A DNA stretch of 64,000 nt from Boesenbergia rotunda (GCA_024364735.1 JAGFNQ010007656.1:124001-188000), one strand, 5' to 3'; positions 1 through 10,983 are shown, numbered from the stretch's first letter. Numbers and translations are program-made. Notes: generated by a model not told the origin, from the letters alone.

Positions 1-1700
1 AATGTTCTATACTATTCTAGCTGCTCGGATCGGTCCAGAGACCGATCAGACATTGCCTGATCATTCCACTAACCGGACTGGTGCTCCCTGATCGGACTAG
101 TGACCAATCAGTGGCTGATCAGTAGCCAAATTCTAGGATTTTGAAACTGACTTTGTCTGAATTTTTTCCTTTCTTCCACTCATCACCAATTCTTAACCCA
201 TTTAGCTTCTTATTTCCGACTTCAGACTCAGAAATCCATCCATCTTTTGAACCTTCATGATCTTCTTTGACTTTCCTTTCTTTTCTTTTCTTCCCTTCTT
301 CTTTTCTTTTTATTTCTGTTTGCTGTTTTTTTTCCAGCTGTATTTCATGTTTTGTTTTTTTTTCTTGCAGCTTCATTACAGGTCCAACAACCAAACATAA
401 CCCCCAATTTCCCACTTCAGTTATAGTAACCATTTGAACTTTTGGAAATAATTCAAATTGTTAATTCCATATCTAAGTGGAAACTTTTGGTAGGCTTGAA
501 GAGTATCACTAAAAACCAACCTCTATGAGCTCCCTTCCTTCCAAAATTAGCTTCATAGAGTTGAAAAACCAAATAACATCCATAAATCAGATTACTCCAC
601 AAGTGAACTTAGCTTCTCAATACTCACAACTCATCCTTGATACATCACCCATCAAATTGGCACAATTCCCCATTTCTTTAATTTTTTTCTTCTGTTTTTG
701 CATTGTACTCCTCATATTCCTCCATTCCTTGAGTTCCTTCAAACACTCAGAATCCACCAAAACTTCATCATCAAATTCGTAATGACAAATTGCTATAACA
801 ACATAAGCTTTAAAATACATCACTTTTCACCAATTCCATTTAAAAACATTAGCCACCTCCCCCACACTTAAACCATTGTCCGCCTCAGGCAAAATAGCAT
901 CAAGAAAAACCCAAGTAACCAAGTCTATAGAGAAATATGGATATGAGCAGAAAAATAGGGAAAGGAAAAAAAAATAAGGCATGAATCAACAAGTTATGTT
1001 GCAACAATTATATGGAAAAGGGAAGATAAAGTGAATAACCTTAATAAATGTGGTCTAATCATAGAAATATGATTTTGAAAGGACCTAAGCAAGTTCTAGA
1101 GTACAATTACATGTGTGTATCGCAACAATAAAGCTAAGTCCTCACTAGGTAAAAAGAATTCATCTCAACTCATCAATCTAGAGTCCATAACCAAGTAGTA
1201 CTCAAGCAACTAAGAATTTTCATCGATTGACTCAAATCCTAAGTCTTGCCAACCAAATTTAATTTGCTTTCAAAAGACTCTAAAATGATATAGAGAAAAC
1301 CTAGAGGGACACATTCATTCCTAATCATGCAAAAATAAGGTGCCAAAAGGGTAAAATGGTGTCTACAATCACTATTTATTCAATCTACATTACCTAAACA
1401 TGTATTATCGAAAATTCATTGGAAAAGAAAATTAAACTACTTGAAAGCAAACAAAGGTTATTTACAATAAAATAAAATGCAAAGAAAAGAAAACTCCCCT
1501 TTAGGTTGGGTAGATGACATCTTTAATGTCCATTCCATTTACCTCTAGCTCCTTTAGTTCTTCAAAATACTTCTTGAGCCGGTGGCCATTTACTTTCCTC
1601 GTAAAACCGTTAGTCTCATTTTTAATTTCAAAAACACCATAGGGAAAAATATTAGTTACAATAAATGGACCTTCCTACCTTGACCTCAACTTACCCTTAA
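1..1700 (-). other. Athila 3' internal region, no supported gene
   Basis: This stretch lies downstream of integrase on the minus strand. It holds a G-rich tract (complement of the C run near 857-870) of the kind seen after Athila pol, then low-complexity pyrimidine-rich DNA around 160-370. Athila elements often carry an env-like frame here. Only short unconvincing frames are present, so I call no env gene. Positions 25-120 hold inverted GATCGGTC dyads resembling those in the element's LTR. Confidence 0.6.
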
Positions 1701-2927
1701 TCAACTTGAGCCTTGATTTGTACAATAAACCTTGTCACCAATTTGAAATTCTTTCCTCACTATGTGTTTATCATGGAAGTTCTTGGTCTTTTCCTTGTAG
1801 ACCCTTGAATTCTCAAATGCTTCAAGTCTAATCTCTTCAAGCTCTTGAAGTTGAAGTTTCCTCTCTTCTCCCACCTTGGTAGCATCGTAGTTGCAAGCCT
1901 TCACCGCCCAATATGCTTTGTGCTCTATCTCCACGGGTAGATGACAAGCTTTACCATAAACCAACCGGTAGGGAGACATGCCAATCGGTGTCTTGAATGT
2001 CGTTCTATAGGCCCAAAGTGCATCATCTAGCCTTTTGCTCCAATCTTTTCTATTTGGCCCAACGGTCTTTTCCAAAATTGATTTGATTTCTCTATTTGAG
2101 ATTCGGCTTGGCCATTTGTTTGGGGATGGTAGGAAGTAAAAACCTTGTGTATAACCCCATATTTGCTAAGTAGGGCCTTCATGTGTTTGTTGTAAAAGTG
2201 AGATCCTTGGTCACTTATTATGCGCTCTAGGAATTCCAAACCTGCAAAATATATGTGACCTCACAAAACTAACAATAACACAAGAATCATCAGTCTTGGA
2301 GGGAATGACCTCCACCCATTTAGAAACATAATCTACAGCAAGTAAAATGTACAGGTAACCACCGGATGCAGGAAAAGGTCCCATAAAGTCTATACCCCAA
2401 ACATCAAAAATCTCACAGAAAAGTATAGTGTGTTGGGGCATCTCATTTCTAGCTCCTATGTTCCCAGTTCACTGACATCTATCACAATTTTTATAGAACA
2501 AGTATGAATCATGAAATAAGGTGGGCTAGTATAAACCTAACACTTTCCTAGCTGTTCTTTGTGGTCCAAAATGTCCCCCACATGCTGATGAATGGCAAAA
2601 AGTAAGTACTGAACAAATCTCATGGTCTAGTATGCATCTCCTAATTATTTGGTCATTACAAAATTTCCATAAATACGGGTCATCCCACATATAAAATTTT
2701 GCATCACTCTTAAGTTTCTCGTTTTGAGCTTTAGAAAAGTATGTAGGAAAAACATGTGCAGCTAAGAAATTAACAAGATCTGCATACCAAGGTGACTCAC
2801 CATGTACTGCAAGAAGGTGCTCATCTCTGAAATCATCCTCGATGGTGGTAGAAGATCCATCTCCTTCAATCCTGCTCAGGTGATTTGCAACCAAGTTTTC
2901 TTTGCCACTCCTATCTCTGATTTCCAA
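1701..2927 (-). pseudogene. pol: Athila integrase, frameshifted
   Basis: Integrase would join element cDNA to the host chromosome. The minus-strand pieces give a His/Cys zinc-binding region (about 2926-2460), the catalytic core and a C-terminal region. The three catalytic acidic residues sit in recognisable contexts: Asp before an FMGP motif (near 2400), Asp in an ISDQGSHF motif (near 2215) and Glu in an NGQAE motif (near 2095). The C-terminal block has the YGKACHLPVEIEHKAYWA motif typical of Athila. Breaks: an in-frame TGA between the zinc region and the core, and at least two frame changes (around 2210-2240 and 2030-2075). Not functional as read. Confidence 0.88.
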
Positions 2928-4673
2928 ATCAAACTCCTAGAGTAGAAGCATCCATCTGATTAGCCTAGGCTTAGCATCTGACTTCTTCAATAAGTACTTT
3001 AAAGCTGCATGATCAGAAAAAACAATGACATGTGACCATAATAAATAAGATCTAAAATGGTCTAAAGCAAAAACTATGGCAAGAAGCTCCTTCTCAGTGG
3101 TGGTGTAATTGGCTTGGGTGGCATCTAGAGTCTTGGAGGCGTAGCATATGACATGAGGTGATCCCTCCACCCTCTGTGCTAGAACAGCTCCCACTGCAAA
3201 GTTGGATGCATCACACATTAATTCAAATGGCAAATTCCAGTCAGGTGATCTAATAATAGGAGCAGAGGTAAGAGCCTCCCTGAGCCTGTGAAAAGCTTCT
3301 TTACACTTGTCATCAAAATAAAATTCAACATCTTTTTGTAAAAGTTTTGTCAAGGGTCGAGCAATCTCACTAAAGTCTCTGATGAATCTGCGGTAGAAAC
3401 CTACATGTCCAAGAAAAGCACGAACATCCCGTATACATACGGGGTAAGATAAAGCAGATATAACACTTATTTTTGCAGGATCAACCTCTATACCTCTCCC
3501 AGAGATTATGTGTCCTAATACAATACCATGCTCTACCATAAAGTGGCATTTTTCAAAATTAATCACAAGGTTAGTCTCAATGCTACGGTGTAAAACGCTA
3601 GACAAGTTATCTAAACATGAATCAAAAGACGTGCCAAAAACTGAAAAATCATCCATAAAGATCTCCATACAATGCTCTAACAACTCGCCAAATATACTTA
3701 TCATGCAACATTGAAATGTTCCTGGTGCGTTGCAGAGTCCAAATGTCATCTGTCTGTAGGCAAAAGTACCGAAGGGGCAAGTGAAGGTAGTCTTCTCCTG
3801 GTCCTCCGGATCGATACAAATTTGGAAGTAGCCCGAGTACCCATCCAAGAAGCAATAATGGGACATCCCTGCCAGTCTCTCAAGCATCTGATCAATAAAA
3901 GGCAAAGGAAAGTGGTCTTTCCTCGTGATTGCGTTAAACTTCCTATAATCAATGCATACTCTCCATGAATTTTTGACTCTGGTGGGCACTAGTTCATTAC
4001 TTGCATTTTCCACAACTGTAACTCTAGATTTCTTCGGCACCACATGTATGGGACTCACCCACTGACTATCAAAAATGGGGTAAGTGATACCTGCCTGTAG
4101 AAGTCGAGTCACCTCTTTCTTAACAACGTCCAAAATAAGTGGATTAAGTCTCCTTTGCGGCTGCCTCACTGGTTTAACATTTTCTTCCAAGAATATCCTG
4201 TGCATACAGATAGCTGGGCTAATACTTGGTATATCTGATAAAGTCCACCCAATAGCCTTTTTGAGCTGCCTCAGGACTTGCAATAATTTCTCTTCTTGCA
4301 CTGATTCCAAATGCTGTGTAATAATGACTGAAAAATTTTGCTCCTCTCCTAAGTACACATATTTCAAATGATCTGGAAGTGGCTTAAGTTCAATCTGGGC
4401 CTGCTCACTAGGAATGGGTGATCCTTGGGGCTCAGTGCAATCCCCTAAACTCACACACCTCTCTCCTGAATCCTCTGAAATATCAATAGTGATAGGTGAT
4501 CCTTGGGGCTCTGTGCAATCCCCTACACCTAGAAAATCCTCTCCAGCTGGAAGTAAGTCTAAAATAACCTCTGAAATGTCCTCAGCCTCTGTAGCAAATA
4601 CACCCTCAACCTCCTCTGAAATACCAATTCCTCTGGAAACATCAAATGAAACTCCCTCAGCCAATATCTCTAC
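2928..4673 (-). pseudogene. pol: Athila reverse transcriptase and RNase H, 5' side cut by copia
   Basis: A single minus-strand frame of about 580 codons encodes the protease-RT linker, the reverse transcriptase palm and fingers (IDYRKFNAI motif, then FMDD at 3648-3659) and RNase H (motifs ending in SDHAALKYLL). The first 9 codons of the open frame (4674-4700) come from the copia LTR and are not original. Removing the copia element joins this frame without shift to the protease segment that ends at 14134. A TAG at the end of RNase H (about 2937) separates it from integrase; the related sequence would have glutamine there, so CAG to TAG is the likely change. Confidence 0.92.
4669..4673. repeat. 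Target-site duplication TCTAC, left copy
   Basis: TCTAC directly precedes the copia LTR start TGTTGG at 4674 and recurs at 14134-14138 right after the LTR end CCAACA. This fixes both element ends to the base. Confidence 0.97.
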
Positions 4674-4784
4674 TGTTGGTGCAGAATGCACCCAAGTCAA
4701 ACCTGTGTTTTGATAATGACAACAGAGGTCAAAAGTTAAGTCTTACTTGTTTTCTAACAAGTGAATCTAGTGTGCAGGAAAAGC

Positions 4785-5033
4785 CCTAGCGAAGGACTGC
4801 TAGGCACTGGCGAAGGAATGCCAGGGTAAAAAGCCCTAGCGAAGGACTGCTAGGCACTGGCGAAGGAATGTCAGAGTCAAAAGCCCTAGCGAAGGACTGC
4901 TAGCCGCCAGGCAAAGGACAGCCTGGGACTGAAGCCTTAGCGAAGGAATGCTAGGTACCGAGCGAAGGGCAGCTCGGCATCCAAGACCTGACAAAGGACC
5001 ATCAGGCAAAAGTCCAACCAGAGGAACGGTTGG
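4785..5033 (+). repeat. Array of ten 20-nt covarying hairpins in the LTR
   Basis: Ten units of 6-nt stem, 8-nt loop, 6-nt stem lie in about 250 bp. Stem pairs include CCTAGC/GCTAGG, CTGGC/GCCAG, CCAGGC/GCCTGG, CCGAGC/GCTCGG, CCTGAC/(G/A)TCAGG and CCAACC/GGTTGG. Loops stay near GAAGGA plus two bases (GAAGGACT, GAAGGAAT, GAAGGGCA, AAAGGACC, AGAGGAAC). The stem sequences differ but pairing is kept. The array lies in U3, upstream of the TATA box. Function unknown. Confidence 0.9.
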
Positions 5034-5273
5034 CATCAGGTAAATTCTCCCGAGAGGAGTAGGTGAGGACGCGTTCCCCGTCGAGGGAACAGTAGGCGTC
5101 GGTTCGACCTAGGGCTCCATTTTGGAGACCAAAGTCAGAACCAAGACAGCTAAGGCTGTATAAACAAATATTTTATTGTTCTATTGTGTTTTGGACTAAC
5201 CCTGGATGCAGGACCAAAGGAAGGAGTGTCTGCAGCTCAGATAGCCTCAAAGGAGTGAGGCAGTGGCTGAGTA

Positions 5274-5579
5274 GGGCGCCCGAAGTGTCCCGGGCGCCCC
5301 CAAGGTGCATACAAAACAAGTCAAGAGAAAAAGGCTTCGAATAGCTGCTGGGCCGGGCGCCCCCGCTGCTCCCGGGTGCCCCCAGGGCCAGCTACCGAAG
5401 CAGCTCCCCTCGAAGCCAAGAAGATAGAAGTTTGACCCGGTCAATCCGAGTGCCCCGAGCGCTCCGGGCGCCCCGGTCAAAGCGGATCCAGAGGATAGAC
5501 GCTGACCGAGACTTTGGCGGATCAAAGGCCACGTGGGGGGCGCCCCCGACGTCCCGGGCGCCCCCAAGCCCTATATAAA
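5274..5579 (+). promoter_or_regulatory. LTR core promoter: GGGCGCCC dyads and TATATAAA
   Basis: Paired GGGCGCCC-type motifs about 8-10 bases apart occur near 5274-5301, 5350-5385, 5445-5482 and 5536-5564. TATATAAA follows at 5572-5579. In the 3' LTR the same layout has its TATA box at 13715-13722. The same dyad-plus-TATA arrangement precedes the internal gene at 9370-9637. Confidence 0.75.
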
Positions 5580-5988
5580 GGACCTTCGACCAAGGCTTCA
5601 GTACAACTCTTCCATTCAACGCCTCAAAGCTCTTCTGCTCTCGCGTCTTGCTCCGGAAACCTTCCAACACGAGCCGACGACGTCCTGCTGCTCCGAGAAA
5701 GTCGATCTACTCCGGACGTCGGTAAAGAAGAGCGTGTTTTGTTTATTTACTGCACTTATTTTGTAATTAATTCTTGTAAATTGTTTCTGCGCCTATATAG
5801 AATTGCCCAAAGTAAACGGTCAACGACCGTGGGCCTTGGAGTAGGAGTCGACACAGGCTCCGAACCAAGTAAAACCTCCCGTGTTTGCGTTGTGTGTTTT
5901 TAACTTCCGCTGTACAATTGCTCTTTACGTAAATCCGAAAGTTTTCCGATATTCACCCCCCCTCTATCGGTTTTCTCGATTCAACAAG

Positions 5989-6000
5989 TGGTATCAGAGC
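5989..6000 (+). promoter_or_regulatory. Primer-binding site, initiator tRNA-Met type
   Basis: TGGTATCAGAGC lies two bases after the 5' LTR end. This is the standard complement of the plant initiator methionine tRNA 3' end used to prime minus-strand DNA. Confidence 0.95.
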
Positions 6001-6175
6001 GGGGTTGTTCAAACTTGGTGCAACCACCAGTTTGAAAATTTTTTTTCGGATTTTTATTTCTTATTCTCATTCGGATTTTTTTTATTTTTTATTTTTATTA
6101 TCCTTATCCCGCACTACTAATCCAAGACCAAGTCTTGGGATATTTTTTTGTTGTTAGTTTTCTTTTCCAGATCAC

Positions 6176-7594
6176 ATGGCCATGCAAGAGGGATTTAGCA
6201 CCGCCAGACCTCCACTCTTTAGTGGAGAAGACTTTTCCTACTGGAAGAGCCGTATGGAGGTCCACCTGAAAACTCAGGTGGACATGTGGATCATCATCCA
6301 GTCCGGTCTGGAGATCCCCAAAAACGCCGAAGGACTTCCTCAAAGCTACACAGAGTGGGACACCGCTCTGAAACGAAAGATAGAAGCCGACGCTAAAGCG
6401 ACTCAGACTCTTCAATGCGGATTGACGAAAGAGGAGCTGAACCGCGTGGGCCCCTTCAACAGTGCGAAGGAGCTGTGGGCAAAATTGATCGAGCTGCACG
6501 AAGGGACATCAGATACTCGGATCAGTAAGAGGGACCTGCTCCTGAACAAACTCTACACCATCAAGATGGCCGACAACGAAACAGCAGCCCAGCTCCACGC
6601 ACGAATCCAAGAGCTGATGAACGGTCTTCACACGATAGGTCACAAGGTTGAAAACCGTGACTTAATAAGGTATGTCTTAAACGCTTTCCCTAGAAACACC
6701 TTGTGGGCATCTATGGTAGATGCATACAAGGTCTCAAGGGATCTTTCAAAAATAAAATTAGACGAATTGTTTTCCGAACTAGAACTGCACGAACAAACTA
6801 ACACCAATATGGTCGAGAAAGGTATTGCTTTCGTTGCAGGTAAAACTGGAAGGACAACAAAGAAGAAGCCTGAACCGGAACCTGAGTCTAACTCAGACTC
6901 AGACTCAGAAGACGAAGAAGGAGATCAAACTAAGCTGGTCCGACTAGCCCGAAGCTACTACAAGGAGCTGAAGAACCGAACCAACAAACGGAAAACCGAC
7001 CGAAGAAAGGACGAACCAGCTGAACCCGCAAACAAGCCCAATGTGACCTGCTATGAGTGCAAGAAAAAGGGTCACTACAAGTCAGAGTGTCCTAACCTAA
7101 AGGAAACTAAAAAGACGAGAAGAAAGAAAGCACTGCAAGCAACCTGGGACGAATCTTCCTCAGAAGAAGAAGAAGAGGCACCCCAGTCCAACCTCCTAGC
7201 TCTGACCGCCTCAGAAGAAGTCGGAACCGAGTCAGAATCAGAATAGGACGACGGCGAGCTGACCTTTACAGAAGACGGTGAAATTAAGGTAACTGGTTTC
7301 AATAGATGTCAATTAAGTGAACTAATTTCATTTCTTTCTCGAGATTTGGCAAAAGCCAAACTCCGAGTCGAATCCCTCCGACAGGAAGTAAAACTCCTGA
7401 AAGAGGGAGCTGACTCTAAACCCTTAACCGAGAAGGTTCAGGAAGGAACTCCTACTCAAGTTGAAAAACTTGAAAAGGAGAACTCCTCCCTGAAAACTCA
7501 GGTTAAGGATCTTAGATCAGCTTTAGAACGATTTACATCTGGTTCCAAGGGTCTTGACATGATCCTTGGAAAACAGAAATCAGTTCTAAATTGA
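6176..7594 (+). pseudogene. gag: Copia gag with one internal TAG
   Basis: The capsid/nucleocapsid precursor that would package element RNA. The frame opens at ATG 6176 with a SWKSRM-like N-terminal motif (FSYWKSRM) usual for copia gag. An acidic Ser/Asp/Glu stretch follows near 6890-6925, then one CCHC zinc knuckle (C-X2-C-X4-H-X4-C, 7049-7090). A TAG at 7244-7246 interrupts the frame, which then continues open to 7592 as a coiled-coil-rich tail (LRQEVKLLKE region). The stop is in a run of acidic codons, so GAG to TAG is as likely as CAG to TAG. A recoding stop cannot be excluded, but the bases after it do not match the CARYYA readthrough context. Confidence 0.88.
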
Positions 7595-7958
7595 TCCGGA
7601 CTGGGCTATAGAACCAAATCCCGGCAAAGATCTTACTTTGCTGTACTGAATCAGTCCAGAGGTAAAATTCAGGCATGGGTACCCAAACTGTGCCTGAACA
7701 AACCAACTGGATCAAATCAGTATTGGATCCCCAAGGACAAGATTCACATCTTGCCTAATCATTACCGTGACTTTAGTCCAGGGGGAGCCAAACTGAAAAC
7801 TATATTTATTGTTAAATAAGATATTTGCTTGCAATATGATTGTTTACTTGTTTATTTAATTTCTACAATTTACCATGCTTAGACTTAGGCTAGTTTAAGG
7901 ACTAAACAAACTTAGCTGAAACTTGACAACATAGTATTGGGTGGAGGTGAGATGATAG
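7595..7958 (+). pseudogene. Remnant of gag-pol junction
   Basis: After a TGA at 7592 (likely from CGA) the gag frame stays open to TAA at about 7819. It encodes a WVPK-containing segment like the linker before protease in SIRE-type elements. Protease and everything beyond it is missing. The stretch 7820-7958 is noncoding AT-rich DNA ending at the GATAG target of the next insertion. Confidence 0.6.
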
Positions 7959-8626
7959 TGTTGGATCGAGAGATGCGATAGAGGGGGGGTGAATGTCGCA
8001 AATCGTTCGGATTTCGTAAAGAGCAATTGCGTAGCGGAATAATCAAAATCAGACAATGCGAACACCAAGATTTTTACTTGGTTCGGAGCCTGGGTCGACT
8101 CCTACTCCAAGGCCCACGGTCGTTGACCGTTTACTATGGGCAATACTATAATCGCGCAAAACAATTTTACAAAGATTGATTACAGTAAATTGCAGTAAGA
8201 AAAAAGGCAGCTTTTCTTTGTTACCGACGTCCGGTGTAAATCGAAGTTCCAGAGCAGTTGGACGTCGCCGGCGCTTGTATCTCGAGTCTGGAGGATTCTG
8301 GAGCAGAGCGCGGGAGCAGAAGAGCGTGATTGCGTTCAATGGAAGAGCGCGGGAGTGAAGGTCTTTACTTCTGGCAGCCCTTCGCCAGTGCCTAGCATTC
8401 CTTTGCTAGGGCTTTGTCTATTCTGGCAGTCCTTCGCCAGAGCCTAGCAGTCCTTTGCTAGGGCTTTTCTTCTGTCTGGCAGTCCTTCGCCAGTGCCTAG
8501 CATTCCTTCGCTAGGGCTTTTCCTGTACACTCAAGAAACTTGTTAGACAACAACTAACCCTTAAATTTTGAACCCTTTTGCCAATATCAAAACACAGGTT
8601 TGACTTGGGTGCAATTTGCACCAACA
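7959..8626 (-). mobile_element. Solo LTR of a sister copia family, nested
   Basis: On the minus strand it starts TGTTGGTGCA and ends GATCCAACA, like the host element's LTRs but only 668 bp. GATAG occurs on both sides (7954-7958 and 8627-8631). U3 start and U5 end match the host LTR well, while the middle differs. It carries six hairpin units (8371-8515). A solo LTR normally forms by recombination between the two LTRs of a full insertion. Confidence 0.95.
8371..8515 (-). repeat. Six-unit hairpin array in the solo LTR
   Basis: Alternating CTGGC/GCCAG and CCTAGC/GCTAGG stems enclose 8-nt loops whose minus-strand reading is GAAGGACT, GAAGGAAT, AAAGGAAT and similar. Geometry and loop match the array in the host LTR, but unit number and order differ. 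Confidence 0.88.
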
Positions 8627-8631
8627 GATAG

Positions 8632-9369
8632 TACGTTAGGGAAGCCAATTTGGCGGAACTAGCCGAAGCTACCGATCCAAGACCCAAACTAGTTAGACCA
8701 GAAATTTTTCAAAGAATAATTTTGAAAATGAAATTTTCATTAAAAGGCTTTGTCAAGGAAAGGGTGGATGATCCCATAAGGCTACGGCCAAAGAAGGCCT
8801 AGTGCCTCGCCAAGACCTAGAAGCCAATTTTTGAAATTCAAATTCAAATTATTTTTGTCAAATTCGAATCTAACACAAAATTTCAGTTATTTGTAGATTT
8901 AAACATCTTTTCGAAAATTTCAAAATTAATTAAGTTTTCAAAATTGCTTTCAAAATTAATTAAGTTTTCAAAATTTAATTGTTTTCAAAATTAATTAAGC
9001 TATCAAAATTTAATTGTTCTTAAAATTAATCAAAATTTTCAAAACAGTCTTAACTATCAAAACCTGTCTCACGAAAACCATAAGGCTAACGTGATTGAAA
9101 ACCCTAGATTTGGGTGAGACAGTAGGATTAAGACTCAATTGGAAATTCTTTTAATACCTATAAGATGAGATAATCTTGTATTTATCAAACCATGGTCAAC
9201 ATAGTCAAACCATGGTCAACATAGTCAAACCTTGGTCAACATAGTCAAATCATGGTCAAAGCAGTCAAACCTTAGTCAAAACAGTCAAATCAATTCCAAC
9301 CATGGTCAAACCGATTAAACCATGGTCAAATGATAACAAGACAAAACTTTGTCTTTACCTACACTATTC
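8632..9369 (+). other. Copia interior, noncoding, simple repeats
   Basis: No gene seen. Repeated AATTAATTAAGTTTTCAAAA-like segments lie at 8920-9060, and a roughly 20-bp repeat built on CCATGGTCAA(A/C) lies at 9187-9330. The latter ends just before the GC-rich promoter dyads of the internal gene. Confidence 0.7.
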
Positions 9370-9637
9370 CGGGCGCCCGGGACCACACGGGCGCCCCCTC
9401 CTATAGCTTTTTCTTTCACCCTAGGTAAAAAGCTGCCACTGCCCTTGACCAGGGCGCTCGGAACCATGCGGGCGCCCCCATCACCCTCAATGCAGCAAAA
9501 GCTGCAAAGTACCCTGTATGAGGGCGCCCGGGCTGTCCCGGGCCCCCCCAACCAGCCAAAAGTCACTGCCTTTGGTAGCAGCACTGACCAGGGCGCCCGG
9601 AAGCTCCCGGGAGCCCCCATGGGTTTGCCTATATAAA
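9370..9637 (+). promoter_or_regulatory. Internal promoter resembling the LTR promoter
   Basis: Four dyads of the form GGGCGCYCGG, about 8 bases, CGGGCGCCCC (partly degenerate) lie at 9370-9397, 9452-9479, 9522-9549 and 9591-9618. TATATAAA follows at 9630-9637, 12 bases after the last dyad, close to the LTR arrangement. The ATG of the downstream gene is about 95 bases after the TATA box. Confidence 0.75.
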
Positions 9638-9731
9638 GCACCCGAATTCCTCTTTTCTTTCCACACCAAAATCAACCTCCTTCTTCACTTCTTCCTCTTC
9701 AAGAAGATCTTGCAAGTCCTCATCCTCAACT

Positions 9732-10983
9732 ATGCCTCCCCGAGCTGCCCGGTACAATTTTAGTTAATTTTTTTATTGCATTTAAATCTATTTTTATGCA
9801 ATACCCTCATGATTCCTTTAAATTTCCTTAACTTAGAAGACGCCGACCAAACCCAGCCAACCCCGGTGCCAAACCTAGTCCGGACCCTAGATTTCCTACC
9901 CTAGAGTTATGTAATAGGTTTGCACAAACCATTTTCAAACCTATTAAAACAAGTTATCTTAATAGGCACTTCTTCACCCAATCATGCCCCGTAGCTATGA
10001 ATATTATCAACTTCTATCAGTTAGATAATCTTGTCTTCTACACCCATACCATTAATGAATCTTTATGTGCAGAATTCTACAATAATATAATTCGACAAGA
10101 TAATCTTATGTTTCACACTACTGTCCAAGGGATCCCTCTGACTATAACCCCTACTTTGTTGAACCGATTCCTAGGACTGCGACCCTCTCAGTCCACATTC
10201 TGCTGTTATCCTCCTAGGACTCCCCCATTTGATCCTCCCTACTCAGACATTACCCTAGATACCATCCACTCCTATTTTTATAGGGCAGACCTCCCCGCAA
10301 ATAGACGTTTCCAAGCTATTGAACTTCAGGCACAGGACTATGCCTTGTATAGAGTCCTAGTCCGCTGCATCTTACCACTCTCCACTAGAGATCTAGGGAC
10401 TATGCGACCCTTTCATGCTTTCCTTCTATATGCCCTAGTCCATCACCTTGACCTAGACATTGGACTCCATATGCTTCATACCATTCTGCATGCGTCCAGT
10501 GTCACGACCCAAGGACGAGTACGCACACCATTCTGCCACATCATCACTTCCCTCGTTCATCACCACGGTCGCGACATTACCATGGGTGAAATAACCGCTA
10601 TGACTGACTTTGACGAAATAGGATTTAGGAACTTCTCATTAGCGGGTCTAGAGGTGTCGGCCATCGGGGTTCTTAGTTGGAGACGACAGCAGGCCGGAGC
10701 TCCGATCGACTCAGACGAGGAGGTCAAAGTCGACGTTGGAGACATCGCTGCAGCTGCCCAAGCACATATCGACGAGCCCGCTCCACCGACACTCTACCAG
10801 AGAGTGACACATTTAGAGACAAAGGTTCAGAGTCTCCGAGAGGAGGTCGAAGCCTACCACATAGAGCAGATGGAAGCTCGTCGAGCCGATCGAGAAGTGG
10901 CTGACGCACGATTCATTGAGATGATGGCACGATTCGATTCATGGCAGCCTGGCCCATCTGATCATCCCGGGCTTTCGTCTTAG
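9732..10983 (+). CDS. Internal gene: putative plant transposon protein, two exons
   Basis: Proposed exons 9732-9751 and 9837-10983 give 388 codons including the long open frame 9997-10983. The 85-bp intron has GT at 9752 and AG at 9835-9836, and the joined frame stays open. The N-terminus is Arg/Pro-rich. The middle has an EFYNNI motif followed by a TVQGIPLTITPTLLNRFLGL motif, which resembles the putative plant transposon protein domain found in retroelement-carried genes. The C-terminal 70 residues form a Glu/Arg-rich coiled coil. No membrane segment or signal peptide is evident. Position between gag and the 3' LTR matches the env-like slot of SIRE elements, but the protein does not look like an envelope. 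Function unknown. Starting at the 9997 ATG without splicing is the alternative. Confidence 0.7.
9752..9836 (+). other. Predicted 85-bp intron
   Basis: GT at 9752-9753, AT-rich body, AG at 9835-9836 after CTTAACTTAG. Removing it joins the short first exon to a frame open for 382 further codons. Confidence 0.65.

Larger units (their letters stand above)
4674..5986 (+). repeat. 5' LTR of the copia element
   Basis: Begins TGTTGG and ends TTCAACA. From left to right it holds a short terminal hairpin (GGTGCA, 3-nt loop, TGCACC), a hairpin array (4785-5033), GGGCGCCC dyads (5274-5564), TATATAAA (5572-5579), a leader rich in short frames, and a U5 with a conserved CGGTC/GACCG dyad. The LTR end is followed two bases later by the primer-binding site. 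Confidence 0.96.

Noticed and set aside
525..823. Possible env-like frame with a hydrophobic segment
   Set aside because: Short, on the opposite strand to the Athila element or broken, and AT-rich; no envelope motif.
4785..5033. CRISPR-like array
   Set aside because: Units are palindromic, follow each other with short irregular spacers, lie inside an LTR and occur in a plant sequence. No cas gene.
5514..5903. 129-codon frame in the copia LTR, repeated at 13657-14046
   Set aside because: Lies in R-U5 around the TATA box and leader, with a different composition from the element's proteins and no known domain.
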